Part shown: piece after piece, positions 8,193 to 18,009 of the stretch | Layout of the letters: each line of letters starts with the position of its first letter | Numbering within the stretch: the stretch's first letter is position 1 | NCBI GenBank assembly: GCA_011525385.1 | Contig: WTGF01000084.1 | Coordinates: 1 to 45,797 of the forward strand | DNA length: 45,797 nt | Direction of reading: 5' to 3' | DNA from: Chloroflexota bacterium | GTDB taxonomy: Bacteria > Chloroflexota > Anaerolineae > Aggregatilineales > Phototrophicaceae | The notes under the pieces: model-generated | Seen by the model: only the letters and a program-made list of their open reading frames with translations | Databases searched by the model: none | Told to the model about the DNA's origin: nothing | Position numbers and translations under genes: made by a program

Positions 8193-9233
8193 CTAGACTT
8201 TGACGCCAAGCTCGTCCAGGATAGCCCACACTTCCGGCTCTACGGTTTCGGGGCTGTTTTTGGCGCCGCGCTTCAGCGCATAGATGGCATGCTCGTTGCC
8301 TTCGCGCGCCAATTCAAGTACTTCGACTCTGGCTTTGTCGCCGTAGCTCAAATCTCTTTCGACAACTGGATTGTCATAATCCTTCCAATAGTACTTGAGA
8401 TCATCCGACTGCCAGCCCGGGTAGATATCGTCCCAGGTGAGCTGGCTTGGTTCATGCGGCGTCAGCAAGTGCTCGGCGACCTTGTCGCCAACGATCATGT
8501 AGCGATTGTCGAGCGAGAGGCGCAGCTTGTCTTCGGTATAGTTCGGCAGCGCCTGGTGGATGGTCAGCGCCGGGAAGAAGAGGGCGTCGCCGGCTTCGTA
8601 GTCGGTGGAATACCATACCGGGTTGATGTCCTCGTGTTCGGTTTCGTCGACGATGAGCCCGCCGGCGCCGAGCGAGAAGTGATGATCCAGCACGCGGTTG
8701 ACCTTGTGCGATTCGGGGATGACAGCCAGGCCGCCCAGCTCAATCGGGCAATCGCCGATCGGCGCCCAGCAAGTGATATTGTCGAAGCTGCCCTGGAAGT
8801 GCACGAAGTCCTGGTGTTTGGGCGTGGTGTGTTCGGTGTATTTGGGGAACCAAATGCGCGCGATCTTCTGCGGATGCGGCATGATCGGCGCCCCGACCAT
8901 CTTCTCGATGATTTCGAGGTATTCCGGCCAATGCCCGGAGCGATGGAAGTTCTCGATCTTGTAGACTTCGGCGTAACCGGCGCTGTATTCGTTGTCGCCT
9001 TCGGTATAACGCATATTGATATCGGCGATGCCGTCCATCGGGTCTGTCCCCGCTACCAGCCAGCCGACCTGCTGAATCATGCTCATCATCTCGCGGCGCA
9101 ATTCCCACAGTCGGTCGGGATCCACCAGCCGCTTGAAAAACAGATAACCCTCATCGTCGATGCGACGTTGCAGTTCCTCGGGATCGTTCATGGCGTCGTT
9201 GGAGACGCGAAATTCTTTCAAATCTACGGACAT
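8193..9233 (-). CDS. PhyH-family non-heme iron dioxygenase, divergent type
   Basis: This 346-residue protein belongs to the phytanoyl-CoA dioxygenase (PhyH) family of Fe(II)/2-oxoglutarate oxygenases, which hydroxylate acyl-CoAs, small molecules or natural products. The iron facial triad is HQD (140-142) with His226, and Arg238 or Arg244 could hold 2-oxoglutarate. The start at 9233 has GGGAGAG eight bases upstream; the open frame begins 21 codons earlier but that stretch has no ribosome site. It is longer than, and clearly different from, the three PhyH proteins at 9431, 10274 and 19226, for instance in its C-terminal 90 residues. It is next to the three desaturases on the same strand, which suggests a shared lipid or terpenoid substrate, though that is inference. 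Confidence 0.85.
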   Translation of the reverse strand: MSVDLKEFRVSNDAMNDPEELQRRIDDEGYLFFKRLVDPDRLWELRREMMSMIQQVGWLVAGTDPMDGIADINMRYTEGDNEYSAGYAEVYKIENFHRSGHWPEYLEIIEKMVGAPIMPHPQKIARIWFPKYTEHTTPKHQDFVHFQGSFDNITCWAPIGDCPIELGGLAVIPESHKVNRVLDHHFSLGAGGLIVDETEHEDINPVWYSTDYEAGDALFFPALTIHQALPNYTEDKLRLSLDNRYMIVGDKVAEHLLTPHEPSQLTWDDIYPGWQSDDLKYYWKDYDNPVVERDLSYGDKARVEVLELAREGNEHAIYALKRGAKNSPETVEPEVWAILDELGVKV

Positions 9234-9430
9234 TATTTGTTCTCTCCCTAACTTAATCAAAATGCAATTGCAGCTATTGTAGCGCAATATATCCATTCAG
9301 TCATGCGAGGTTTGAACTTGCGAACGCGCCCCCGCAAGCAAACCAGCGGCGCGTCCAAATTTCCTCAGCGCATGGCCAGGGGCATGTCGTCAGTCTTCCC
9401 GTGCGGCGCTAGTTTCAGAATTACCGGTTG

Positions 9431-10255
9431 TCAGGCTGTCACGTAAGGTTTCGACTTGTGCCAGATCAGCGGATTCCTGCTGTCATCATCAAACACATCG
9501 CCGATTTCCAGCGATTCAAAAATATCCTGCGGCAAGATATTCTTGATGCCATTGAAGGTGCTGCCATCGGGCATATAGCCGCAGGTCATCGCGCGGCGCC
9601 AGCCCGGCGTCATATTCGCGCCGGCGCCATGTGGCATCAAGCCGTTGTGGAAGGAGCAAGACCCGGCCTTCATCGGCGCCGCCACCGAATGTAATTCCGC
9701 CCACTGTGGATAAATGTCGAATAGGTCGCTGATGTTGGGTCCAATATTGGAAGTGTCAAATGTGGCGGTCTTGTGCGCGCCGGGCAAGAAATAGAGGCAG
9801 CCGTTTTGCAGCGTGGCGTCGTCCAGCGCCACCCAAATGCTGAGCGCATCGCGCGAGGAATAGGACCAGAGCGGATTATCCAGATGCCAACCGGTCGGGT
9901 TCGCCCAGGGCTGCTTGTTCAAGGCCTGATCGTGCCAGATACGCATGCCGTCGACGCCGGCCAACTCGCTCGCCATTTTGCCTAGCCGCGGGTCCAGCAT
10001 TAGCTCGCGCATACCTTCGTGATCCTTCCAAAGGTTGACGCGCTGCACGAAGCGCCGGCGGCGATACTTGCCCTCTTCGCTCTCGTCGTTCAGGTCGCTG
10101 CCGTCGGCCAGCAGCCGATTCTGCCGCCGCGCCACCGCATCGTCAACGCGCTGCCGCCATGTTTCCAGTTCTTCGGGCGTAAGAAAATCCTCGATGACGA
10201 TGTATCCGTTGTCTTGATAAAAGTCGATCTGTTCTTGCGTCAATGCATGTTTCAT
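9431..10255 (-). CDS. PhyH-family dioxygenase, paralog b
   Basis: This 274-residue PhyH oxygenase has HLD (124-126) as the first two iron ligands, a distal His in PHGAGANM (His209) and Arg220/221 for 2-oxoglutarate. It begins MKHALTQEQIDFYQDNGY, the usual PhyH opening in which the enzyme leads with a helix and then IVIEDFLTPEEL. It follows the next PhyH gene (10274) by only 18 bp, so the two are co-transcribed. The sequence is very close to that of the neighbours at 10274 and 19226, evidence of recent paralogy. The 197-bp gap downstream of it to the next gene start holds nothing recognisable. Confidence 0.88.
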   Translation of the reverse strand: MKHALTQEQIDFYQDNGYIVIEDFLTPEELETWRQRVDDAVARRQNRLLADGSDLNDESEEGKYRRRRFVQRVNLWKDHEGMRELMLDPRLGKMASELAGVDGMRIWHDQALNKQPWANPTGWHLDNPLWSYSSRDALSIWVALDDATLQNGCLYFLPGAHKTATFDTSNIGPNISDLFDIYPQWAELHSVAAPMKAGSCSFHNGLMPHGAGANMTPGWRRAMTCGYMPDGSTFNGIKNILPQDIFESLEIGDVFDDDSRNPLIWHKSKPYVTA

Positions 10256-10273
10256 TTGATCTCGCCCTCGGAC

Positions 10274-11110
10274 TCAATCTTTTGCGCCGACATAAGGTTT
10301 TGTTTCATGCCAGATCAGCGGATTGATCGCGTCATTGTCCAGCACATCGCCGATCTCCAGCGACTCGTAGTAGGCCTGCGGCAAGGCACTCTGCTTGCCG
10401 TTGAAGGTGCAGCCATCGGGCATATAGCCGCAGGTCATCGCCCGCCGCGTGCACGGCGTCATATTGGCCCCGGCGCCATGCGGCATCAAACCGTTGTGGA
10501 AGGAGCAAGATCCCGCTTTCATGGGCGCCGCTACCGACTGCAATTCCGCCCACTGTGGATAGAGTTCAAATAGGTCGCTGATATTCGGGCCGATCCCGGC
10601 ATGCTCGAAAGTGGCCGTCTTGTGCGCGCCCGGCAGGAAATAGAGGCAGCCGTTGTCGCGCGTGGCGTCGTCCAGCGCCACCCAAATCGTGATGGCAGCG
10701 CGCGACGAATATGACCAGGAGGCATTGTCCAAATGCCAGCCGGTCGGGTTGGCCCAGGGCTGCTTGGTCAAGGCCTGATCATGCCAAATGCGCATGCCGT
10801 CCACGCCCGCCAATTCGCTCACCATTTTACCCAGACGCGGATCCCACATTAGCTCGCGCATGCCAGCGTGATCAATCCACAGATTTTGCCGATGTACGAA
10901 GACCTTGTCAAAATAGGCGCTTTCTTCGTCGACTATGCGCTCGGAGGCCAGCATGCCATCAGCGGTAACGCGCCCTTCGCGCTGCGTCACGGCGTCGTCG
11001 ACATTCCGCCGCCAGGTTTGCAGCTCATCCGGCGTCAGGAAATCCTCGATGATGATGTAGCCGTTCTCCTGGTAGAACTCAATCTGTTCCTGAGTCAACT
11101 CGGTATTCAT
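10274..11110 (-). CDS. PhyH-family dioxygenase, paralog c (first gene of the block)
   Basis: This 278-residue oxygenase starts at 11110 (MNTELTQEQIEFYQENGY), as in its paralogs; the 26 extra upstream codons in the open frame are not conserved, and they overlap the promoter. GAGG motifs precede the start. The HLD motif sits in GWHLDNASWSY, the distal His in MPHGAGANM, and TRRAMTCGYMPDG carries the 2-oxoglutarate Arg. It is the promoter-proximal gene of the minus-strand block that continues through the other two PhyH genes and three desaturases. Compared with paralog b it has a short insertion around residues 50-68. Confidence 0.88.
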   Translation of the reverse strand: MNTELTQEQIEFYQENGYIIIEDFLTPDELQTWRRNVDDAVTQREGRVTADGMLASERIVDEESAYFDKVFVHRQNLWIDHAGMRELMWDPRLGKMVSELAGVDGMRIWHDQALTKQPWANPTGWHLDNASWSYSSRAAITIWVALDDATRDNGCLYFLPGAHKTATFEHAGIGPNISDLFELYPQWAELQSVAAPMKAGSCSFHNGLMPHGAGANMTPCTRRAMTCGYMPDGCTFNGKQSALPQAYYESLEIGDVLDNDAINPLIWHETKPYVGAKD

Positions 11111-11143
11111 AGCCTCGGACCTCACTAGCCGTCTCGTCAACAG

Positions 11144-11172
11144 ATTGTAACCAGTCATTCGTCCCAAGACAA
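11144..11172 (-). promoter_or_regulatory. Sigma-70-type promoter of the PhyH/desaturase block
   Basis: On the minus strand TTGTCT and TACAAT are 17 bp apart, 34 bp upstream of the ATG at 11110. It is back to back with the plus-strand promoter at 11193-11220, so the two units share a compact divergent control region. Confidence 0.6.
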
Positions 11173-11192
11173 CGTCACTTTGTCGCAAATGT

Positions 11193-11220
11193 TTGGCGAC
11201 CCGCTAAACAATGCTATAAT
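11193..11220 (+). promoter_or_regulatory. Sigma-70-type promoter of the Ugp-like importer operon
   Basis: A perfect TATAAT (11215-11220) has TTGGCG 16 bp upstream (11193-11198). It lies 42 bp before the ATG of the binding protein, giving a short 5' leader. Confidence 0.6.
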
Positions 11221-11261
11221 GCGTATGACCGTAAGCTGATGAAGGGAAGGATTGAGCGATA

Positions 11262-12605
11262 ATGGTTCTCACACTACGTTTTGTTACGATTTTGGTGCTA
11301 CTCTTTAGCTTGCTGATAGGAGTCGCCGGCGCGCAGGATTCCGTCAGTATCACCATTCGTTGCAAAGCCAGCCCGCCGGAAGAAGATTGGCGTTGCAACA
11401 ATTTTGCGGAAGTCGAAGCCGAGGTCGAAGCTGACCTGGGCATCGATATCGACTTGAACCTCATCCAGGACAATGCCGGATGGGGCGACTACAAGAACGA
11501 ATTCGTTCTGGCATCGGAAGCGGGCGAAGCGCCCGATATCATCTTGTCCGGCCACGAAGACATTGGCGCCTGGGCGCCGGCTGGGTTCATCATCCCGCTG
11601 GATGATGTGATCGGCATGCACAGCGAATTTGATGACATTGTGCCGTCATTGTGGGATTCGCACGGCTACGCCGGCCAGATTTGGGGTATCCCGCAAGACG
11701 CCGAAGCGAGACCGATCTTCTACAGCAAGCTGCTGCTGCGCGACTTGGGCTGGAGCGAGGAAGACATTGAGTCGCTGCCAGACCGCGTCGCTGCTGGCGA
11801 GTGGACCTTCGCCGATATGTTGGCGACCGCTGAAGCCGCGGTTGAAGAAGGTGTCGTCGATGCCGGCAATGGCTGGTGGCACCGCCCGAGCAACGGTCCC
11901 GATTTCCTCTACTACTACTACGGGCATGGCGGTGAAGTCCTGGATATGGAAGGCAACCTGGTCGTGGACAGCGAAGCCTTGGTCGCGACCTACGAGCTCC
12001 TGGGCGGCGCGGTCGCATCTGGCGTGCTGCGCTCCGATGTTATCGGGCTCGACTGGAACGAAGTCTGGCATCCGACGGTGGCGCAGGCCGATACCGTGCT
12101 CTTCGCCGCTGGCGGCACCTGGAACTGGCCCAACTGGGCGATCAACTATGTCGCCGACAAGGGCGGCGATGAGTTCCTGTTCGAAAATATCGGCCTGACG
12201 CTGATCCCGGCCATGGCTACAGGCAAGGCTATCACGCTGACGCACCCGCTCACCTACATGATCAGCAGCGGCAGCGAAAATCCTGATGTGGCTCTGGAGT
12301 TGATCGCCGCGATCACCACACCCGAGCACAACAACAAGCACGCCATTGACAGCTTCCATCTGGGCATTCTCAACGCGCAGTTGGAATCGGAGGCTTACGC
12401 CAACAACCGGCTGTTGAGCAGCGCGCACTACATGCTCGACCATACGACGGCGCTGCCCAACCATCCCGGTTGGAATGCCTGGTCGAACGCCTACTTCCTC
12501 GGGATCCAAGCGGTAGAGACCGGCGAAGCCGATGCGGCGGGCGCGGCCGATATCGCCATCGCGCAAATGCAGAATGAATTGGGCGACGGCATAACAGTTC
12601 GCTAG
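11262..12605 (+). CDS. ABC importer solute-binding protein (MalE/UgpB type)
   Basis: This 447-residue secreted binding protein has a signal peptide at about residues 1-24 (hydrophobic LRFVTILVLLFSLLIGV, cleavage after AGA, mature start QDS). SEAGEAPDIILSGHEDIGAW is the usual family-1 segment for which 'the target is named in a list of hinge residues', and the rest is Trp- and Tyr-rich as in sugar or glycerophosphodiester binders. It is the first gene of an operon with two permeases, an ATPase and a glycerophosphodiester phosphodiesterase, which is the gene order of the ugp system. The substrate is therefore inferred to be glycerol 3-phosphate, a glycerophosphodiester or a related sugar derivative. 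A perfect stem-loop follows the gene. Confidence 0.9.
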   Translation: MVLTLRFVTILVLLFSLLIGVAGAQDSVSITIRCKASPPEEDWRCNNFAEVEAEVEADLGIDIDLNLIQDNAGWGDYKNEFVLASEAGEAPDIILSGHEDIGAWAPAGFIIPLDDVIGMHSEFDDIVPSLWDSHGYAGQIWGIPQDAEARPIFYSKLLLRDLGWSEEDIESLPDRVAAGEWTFADMLATAEAAVEEGVVDAGNGWWHRPSNGPDFLYYYYGHGGEVLDMEGNLVVDSEALVATYELLGGAVASGVLRSDVIGLDWNEVWHPTVAQADTVLFAAGGTWNWPNWAINYVADKGGDEFLFENIGLTLIPAMATGKAITLTHPLTYMISSGSENPDVALELIAAITTPEHNNKHAIDSFHLGILNAQLESEAYANNRLLSSAHYMLDHTTALPNHPGWNAWSNAYFLGIQAVETGEADAAGAADIAIAQMQNELGDGITVR

Positions 12606-12643
12606 TTGACTGTCTGTCGTTCGCAGAAGTAGTTTAAGGTTGA

Positions 12644-12671
12644 TCAAGGGGAGCGATCCCGCTCCCCTTGA
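12644..12671 (+). terminator. Perfect 12-bp stem-loop between binding-protein and permease genes
   Basis: TCAAGGGGAGCG and CGCTCCCCTTGA pair perfectly across the 4-nt loop ATCC. No T-run follows, so this is more likely a partial terminator or an mRNA-stabilising loop that keeps binding protein more abundant than permeases, as between malE and malF, than a full stop. Confidence 0.6.
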
Positions 12672-12761
12672 CCGGCAAGCAGGCCAAGCTCCGCATTCCC
12701 AAAATAATCTGGGAGCGCTCGCCCATTTCATTGCGTTTCCAGCAAGGCGCGAGTTTTACTT

Positions 12762-13745
12762 ATGTCCGAGCAAGCAAAGACCAGCGATTCGTCAGTTTCT
12801 CGAGGCCTCCTCGGGAGCAACGCCCTGAAGTCATATTTGGGCGCCTATGGGTTTATGGCGCCGGCGGGCATTCTCGTCATCATCTTTTTCTTGATCCCGG
12901 TGGCCATCGTTCTCTACTTGAGCCTCACCAATCTGGCGAGCTCGAATTTCACCTCCAACCTGGCCATCATGGAATTCATCGGCCTGAAAAACTACCAGAC
13001 ATTATTGAACGATCAATTCGCGCGCAAGATTTTCTTCAATACCATCTTTTATGTGCTCGTTACGCTCTCGATCTTCAACGTGTCGCTGGCGCTATTGGTG
13101 TCGTTGCTGACGACGCATATCGATCGCAGCGCGGGCTTTGTCTTTCGCGCGCTGTGGATCTTGCCGCGCATCACCTCGCCCGTTGTCTACATTCTGATCT
13201 GGAAACGAATGATAGCGGAAGCGCCCTTCGGGATTATCAATCAATTCAACGAGGCGCTCGGGCAGCCCACTTACAACTATATTTCTACCAATCCCTGGGT
13301 ATTCGTGGTTGTCGTCAATGGATTTATCGGCGTGTCCTTTGGCATGATCATTTTCACTTCCGCCATCGAGTCGATCCCGCGAGACCTGCTCAATGCCTCG
13401 CTGGTCGACGGTTCGTCGAAGCTGCAGCGCATCCGCTATGTCATCATGCCGTTGATCCGTTGGCCGCTGCTCTTTGTCGTGACGTATCAGACGCTGTCTT
13501 TGCTGACGTCATTCGTGGAGATTCAGTTGTTGACGGATGGCGGTCCCGGTCTTTATCGCACGGAGGTATGGTCCCTGACGGCCTATCACCGCGCCTTGTC
13601 GAATTATTTTGGCAATGCCCAGTGGGGTTACGGCTCGGCTTTCGCGGTGCTGCTGGTGATGATCGGGGTGGTACTGGCTGTGATTTATATGCGGGTATTC
13701 CGCTTTGACGAATTGATCGCCGAGCCGCGGGTGGAAGCGCTATGA
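12762..13745 (+). CDS. ABC sugar permease, MalF/UgpA type
   Basis: This 327-residue inner-membrane permease has six predicted segments, the first at about 28-54. A cytoplasmic EAA-type loop occurs near residue 210 (IPRDLLNASLVDGSSKLQRI, ending in VIMPLIRW), which contacts the ATPase. It follows the binding-protein gene after a 156-bp gap with a stem-loop, and its stop overlaps the next start as ATGA. The ribosome site is weak. Together with the next gene it should form the transmembrane channel of the importer. Confidence 0.92.
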   Translation: MSEQAKTSDSSVSRGLLGSNALKSYLGAYGFMAPAGILVIIFFLIPVAIVLYLSLTNLASSNFTSNLAIMEFIGLKNYQTLLNDQFARKIFFNTIFYVLVTLSIFNVSLALLVSLLTTHIDRSAGFVFRALWILPRITSPVVYILIWKRMIAEAPFGIINQFNEALGQPTYNYISTNPWVFVVVVNGFIGVSFGMIIFTSAIESIPRDLLNASLVDGSSKLQRIRYVIMPLIRWPLLFVVTYQTLSLLTSFVEIQLLTDGGPGLYRTEVWSLTAYHRALSNYFGNAQWGYGSAFAVLLVMIGVVLAVIYMRVFRFDELIAEPRVEAL

Positions 13746-15319
13746 AGGCGCGCGACGCAGTCTTCGATACACTCAAAGTCAAAGTCGACGAGCGTCCGCA
13801 GAGCTTGCCGCAAGATCTGGCGGAGGCGCTGCGGCTGGGCGCGATAAGCATTGCTGTGTTGCTCATCGCCGCCTTCTTGTTCAGCGGGGTTATTGGACCG
13901 CTTTTTGCCTTGGGCGGCGTCGAAGAGACGGTGATGGATGTTTTGACGCGCCTCAGCTTGCTGGCGCTGCCCTTTGTCGCTTATATCGGCGGGGCGAGCG
14001 TCGCCCGCCGCTATACAAGATCCGATATCGCGCGGGCGCTGGGATTGGCTTTTAGCAGCACAGTGATATTGTTCGCGGTCATTTCCGCTGGCTATTATGT
14101 TCTTGACTACGGCGTATTCGCGCCGCGACAATCGCTGCAAATGACGCTGAGCCAGAGCGAAGCGGGCATTCGCGTCGATGCTGTGGTCGCGGGCGGGGCG
14201 GCGGAGGCGGCTGGCTTGCAGGTTGGCGATGTCATCAGCGCCATCCGCCGCGATGCGGTGGATTTGGATGCCTTCAACAAGCGCCTTAGCCAGTCGAAGG
14301 AGGGCGACCCGCTGCGTTTGCGCTTCACGCGCGGCGAGGAGGAACTTCAGGAGACGGTTCGGGTGGTTCTGGTTACCGACAAGCAGCTTGGCGCTTTAGG
14401 GCCCGGATTGGCGCTGGCGCTGGTATTCACCGCGATAATCGTATTCTTGCCCGGTCACTGGGCGCCATATATTGCGCTGGTTGGTCTGCTATCGCCTTTG
14501 ATCGTGGGCTATTTTTGGGTGATCATCGCCACGTTCAGCTTCCGCACCGAGGGGTTGGTGCCGCTAGACGGCAATGATAACTTTGGCGGCTTTACCCTGA
14601 AAAACTGGGAGTCGATCTTCGTTGGCAATATCGCCGGACTGGAATTCAATATCGTCCCTATTTTCATGACCTCGCTGGCGATCGCGATGGTTATGACCTT
14701 TGTGGTGTTGTTAGTTTCCTCGATGGCGGGCTACGCTTTGTCGCGGATGCACTTCCCAGGGCGGCGTTTCTTTCTCTCATTCACGCTCATCCTTCACGGC
14801 TTCCCGGCCATCACCTTGCTTATACCCATTTTCATCGTGTTGTTGCGGCTGGGCAACATACCGGTCATCGGCGAATTGATCGGTTTCAATACGGTTGGCG
14901 GCATCGCGCTGGTCATGGTGGCCTTTCAACTGCCGCTGGGGGTTTGGTTGATGAAGGGTTTCTTCGACAACATCCCCTGGGATATGGAGCGGTCGGCGCT
15001 GATCGACGGCGCTTCGCGCTGGCGCTGTTATTGGGAGATCCTCTTGCCGCAGATTCGCCCGGGGCTTTTAGCATTAGGGATTTTCGCTTTCATCGGCGGT
15101 TGGAACGCTTATATTATCCCGGCCACCTATTCTATCGGCAGCGGCGTCAGCAACTTGCCAGTGTTTCTAAATGAACTCATCGACGAAACAGCGCCAGTTG
15201 ATTGGAACCAGGTGGCGGCGGTCGGCTTGTTCCAGTTGATACCCATTTTCATCTTCTTTATCTTCGCCCAGGAATACCTGCTGAACATTTATGCCGGCGG
15301 GACAAAAGGCAGTTCCTGA
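13742..15319 (+). CDS. ABC sugar permease, MalG/UgpE type, with an inserted PDZ domain
   Basis: This permease is 525 residues long, against about 270-300 for its family. Residues 240-515 form the normal MalG-type part, with an EAA loop around 416-442 (ERSALIDGASRWRCYWEILL). The first 240 residues are extra: three predicted membrane segments (34-58, 68-87, 103-123), a PDZ domain (about 127-210) with GIRVDAVVAGGAAEAAGLQV followed by GDVISAIRR, and one more membrane segment (222-240). With the N-terminus inside, the PDZ domain would be outside the cytoplasmic membrane. HtrA/DegP-type PDZ domains bind exposed C-terminal peptides, so it may dock a partner protein or the binding protein; that role is inference. 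The frame is unbroken, and no stop or second ribosome site supports two separate genes. Confidence 0.9.
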   Translation: MKARDAVFDTLKVKVDERPQSLPQDLAEALRLGAISIAVLLIAAFLFSGVIGPLFALGGVEETVMDVLTRLSLLALPFVAYIGGASVARRYTRSDIARALGLAFSSTVILFAVISAGYYVLDYGVFAPRQSLQMTLSQSEAGIRVDAVVAGGAAEAAGLQVGDVISAIRRDAVDLDAFNKRLSQSKEGDPLRLRFTRGEEELQETVRVVLVTDKQLGALGPGLALALVFTAIIVFLPGHWAPYIALVGLLSPLIVGYFWVIIATFSFRTEGLVPLDGNDNFGGFTLKNWESIFVGNIAGLEFNIVPIFMTSLAIAMVMTFVVLLVSSMAGYALSRMHFPGRRFFLSFTLILHGFPAITLLIPIFIVLLRLGNIPVIGELIGFNTVGGIALVMVAFQLPLGVWLMKGFFDNIPWDMERSALIDGASRWRCYWEILLPQIRPGLLALGIFAFIGGWNAYIIPATYSIGSGVSNLPVFLNELIDETAPVDWNQVAAVGLFQLIPIFIFFIFAQEYLLNIYAGGTKGSS

Positions 15320-15368
15320 TACCGTTTCGCGCAAAAGGACTTGTGGCAGAGCGAGAAAGACGCATGCG

Positions 15369-16457
<1,089 letters not shown>

Positions 16458-16510
16458 CTGCTCGGCGGCAGCGAAAAGGTCTGTCGCGCTCACGCAAAAC
16501 AGCAAACCCG

Positions 16511-16534
16511 CCCCATGCATGAGCATGGGGTTTT
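16511..16534 (+). terminator. Intrinsic terminator after the ATPase gene
   Basis: CCCCATGC, the 4-nt loop ATGA, GCATGGGG and then TTTT make a compact intrinsic terminator. The next gene starts 27 bp later, so readthrough or a separate promoter must supply the phosphodiesterase gene. Confidence 0.75.
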
Positions 16535-16560
16535 ACTAAAACAGGAGCGAGCTTGTCGCT

Positions 16561-17985
16561 ATGCTGGATGTGTGCTTGCAGGGGCTTGACCGAGCGGTGG
16601 CCTCTCCTTCGGATCATGAGATCGCCCTGCGCTATGCCGCTTTTATCCGCTTTGACGCGAAAGAGCCATTCCTGCCATCGGTGGTCGGTTATAGCGTCTT
16701 CCGCGAGAGCGGCTCGTCGGCCTCTTTTCCTCGTGACATCCAACTGAAGGAGAATATCGCCTTTGCCATCGAATACGCCATTTGGTGGGATTGGGATATC
16801 GGGCATCTCTATGAACTTGAGCATATCTGGGCGTATGTCGATGGCGACGGAGTTCTGGTTGATATCGAAGCGAGTTGGCATGGCGGTTACAACCGGATGG
16901 CCGATGGTGAAGAGCGGTTCCCTGCTGAAGACAATCGCCCGGCGCTGTATTCCGAACCTGGCAAGCACGCTTTTGCTCCCTCGCCCCGTTGGCTGCTGGA
17001 AAGAAAAGCTAAGACGCTGGCAAGCTGCGGTGGTCACGCCGGTAAAAGGGGCGTGCATGTAACGCCCTTGTTTCAGGGAATCATTCACGATCGCAAGCCG
17101 CTGAACAATCGCCTGGTTCATACCTATCTGGAACGATTGCGCTTCGAGCCGAGTTTCGATTTTTCCAAGGAGTTTGACTTGCGCGAGGCGATCTTTGTCC
17201 CCTGGCGGCAGCTTTGCGAGTGGATACCGCGGCGGATTAGCGCGTGGGTTGAGCAACTGCGGCATACCATTCCGCCAAATCAGCGGCGTGTGTTGCGCAT
17301 CGCGCATCGCGGCGCATCGGCCTACGCCCGGGAAAACTCGGCAGAGGCGTTGCGGGTAGCCGCCGAGCTCGGCGCCGATATGGTCGAAATTGACATCCGC
17401 GCTACTGCGGATGATGTGCCTGTCGTCATCCATGACAGCAGCTTGCGACGAGTCTACGGCATTGATGGCAATGTCTCGGACTGCAGTATGGATGAGTTGA
17501 GAGGGCTGGATACAAAGCGGGGCAAGATCATGAGCTTCGAAGAAGCCGTCCGCTTATGCCGCGGCCTGGGCTTGGGTTTGTATTTGGATATCAAGCAGCT
17601 CAGCGCGCGGTCGGCTCTAGCGCTGATGGAGACGCTTGATGCATATCACTATTTGCAAGACACGATATTCGGCTCATTCCGGCCGGATTATCTTGCCCAT
17701 GTTAAGGAAGCGCGATCCGATGCTCAGACTTCGATCCTGTTCAACGCTGTTAATATTAACCCGGTAAAGCTGGCGCAGTCGATTGGGGCGGATTACGTCC
17801 ATCCCTGTTGGGAAAATCGCGCCGAGCAGCCGCATCGTTTGCTCCGGCCCGAGTGGATAGAGGCGGTGCGGGAGGCGGAATTGGGGATCGTCTGTTGGCA
17901 TGAAGAGCGCCCATCAGAAATCGCCGCTTTGAAGGCGCTGGGCGTCGATGCCATCTGTTCCGATAAACCCGAGTTATTGGTGTAG
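16561..17985 (+). CDS. Glycerophosphodiester phosphodiesterase with an uncharacterised N-terminal domain
   Basis: This 474-residue protein has two parts. Residues about 243-474 form a GDPD TIM barrel: His249 in AHRGAS, Glu276 and Asp278 in MVEIDIR, and His291 in VVIHDS match the catalytic and metal residues. It would release glycerol 3-phosphate from glycerophosphodiesters, and it is cytoplasmic because no signal peptide is present. Residues 1-240 are not a standard GDPD partner; conserved-looking motifs are YAIWWDWDIGHLYELEHIW, ASWHGGY and LYSEPGKHAF. That spacing loosely recalls Vps62/NPP1-like proteins, but I cannot assign it. The gene follows the Ugp-like importer, as ugpQ does, after the terminator. 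AGGAG lies 14 bases before the ATG, which is unusually far. Confidence 0.85.
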   Translation: MLDVCLQGLDRAVASPSDHEIALRYAAFIRFDAKEPFLPSVVGYSVFRESGSSASFPRDIQLKENIAFAIEYAIWWDWDIGHLYELEHIWAYVDGDGVLVDIEASWHGGYNRMADGEERFPAEDNRPALYSEPGKHAFAPSPRWLLERKAKTLASCGGHAGKRGVHVTPLFQGIIHDRKPLNNRLVHTYLERLRFEPSFDFSKEFDLREAIFVPWRQLCEWIPRRISAWVEQLRHTIPPNQRRVLRIAHRGASAYARENSAEALRVAAELGADMVEIDIRATADDVPVVIHDSSLRRVYGIDGNVSDCSMDELRGLDTKRGKIMSFEEAVRLCRGLGLGLYLDIKQLSARSALALMETLDAYHYLQDTIFGSFRPDYLAHVKEARSDAQTSILFNAVNINPVKLAQSIGADYVHPCWENRAEQPHRLLRPEWIEAVREAELGIVCWHEERPSEIAALKALGVDAICSDKPELLV

Positions 17986-18009
17986 ACCTGACCTTCAGCG
18001 AGACAGCAA

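Noticed and set aside
7665..9251. 528-codon open frame on the plus strand across desaturase 3 and the divergent PhyH gene
   Set aside because: It lies opposite two genes with complete catalytic motifs and has no motif or ribosome site of its own; GC-rich DNA gives long shadow frames.
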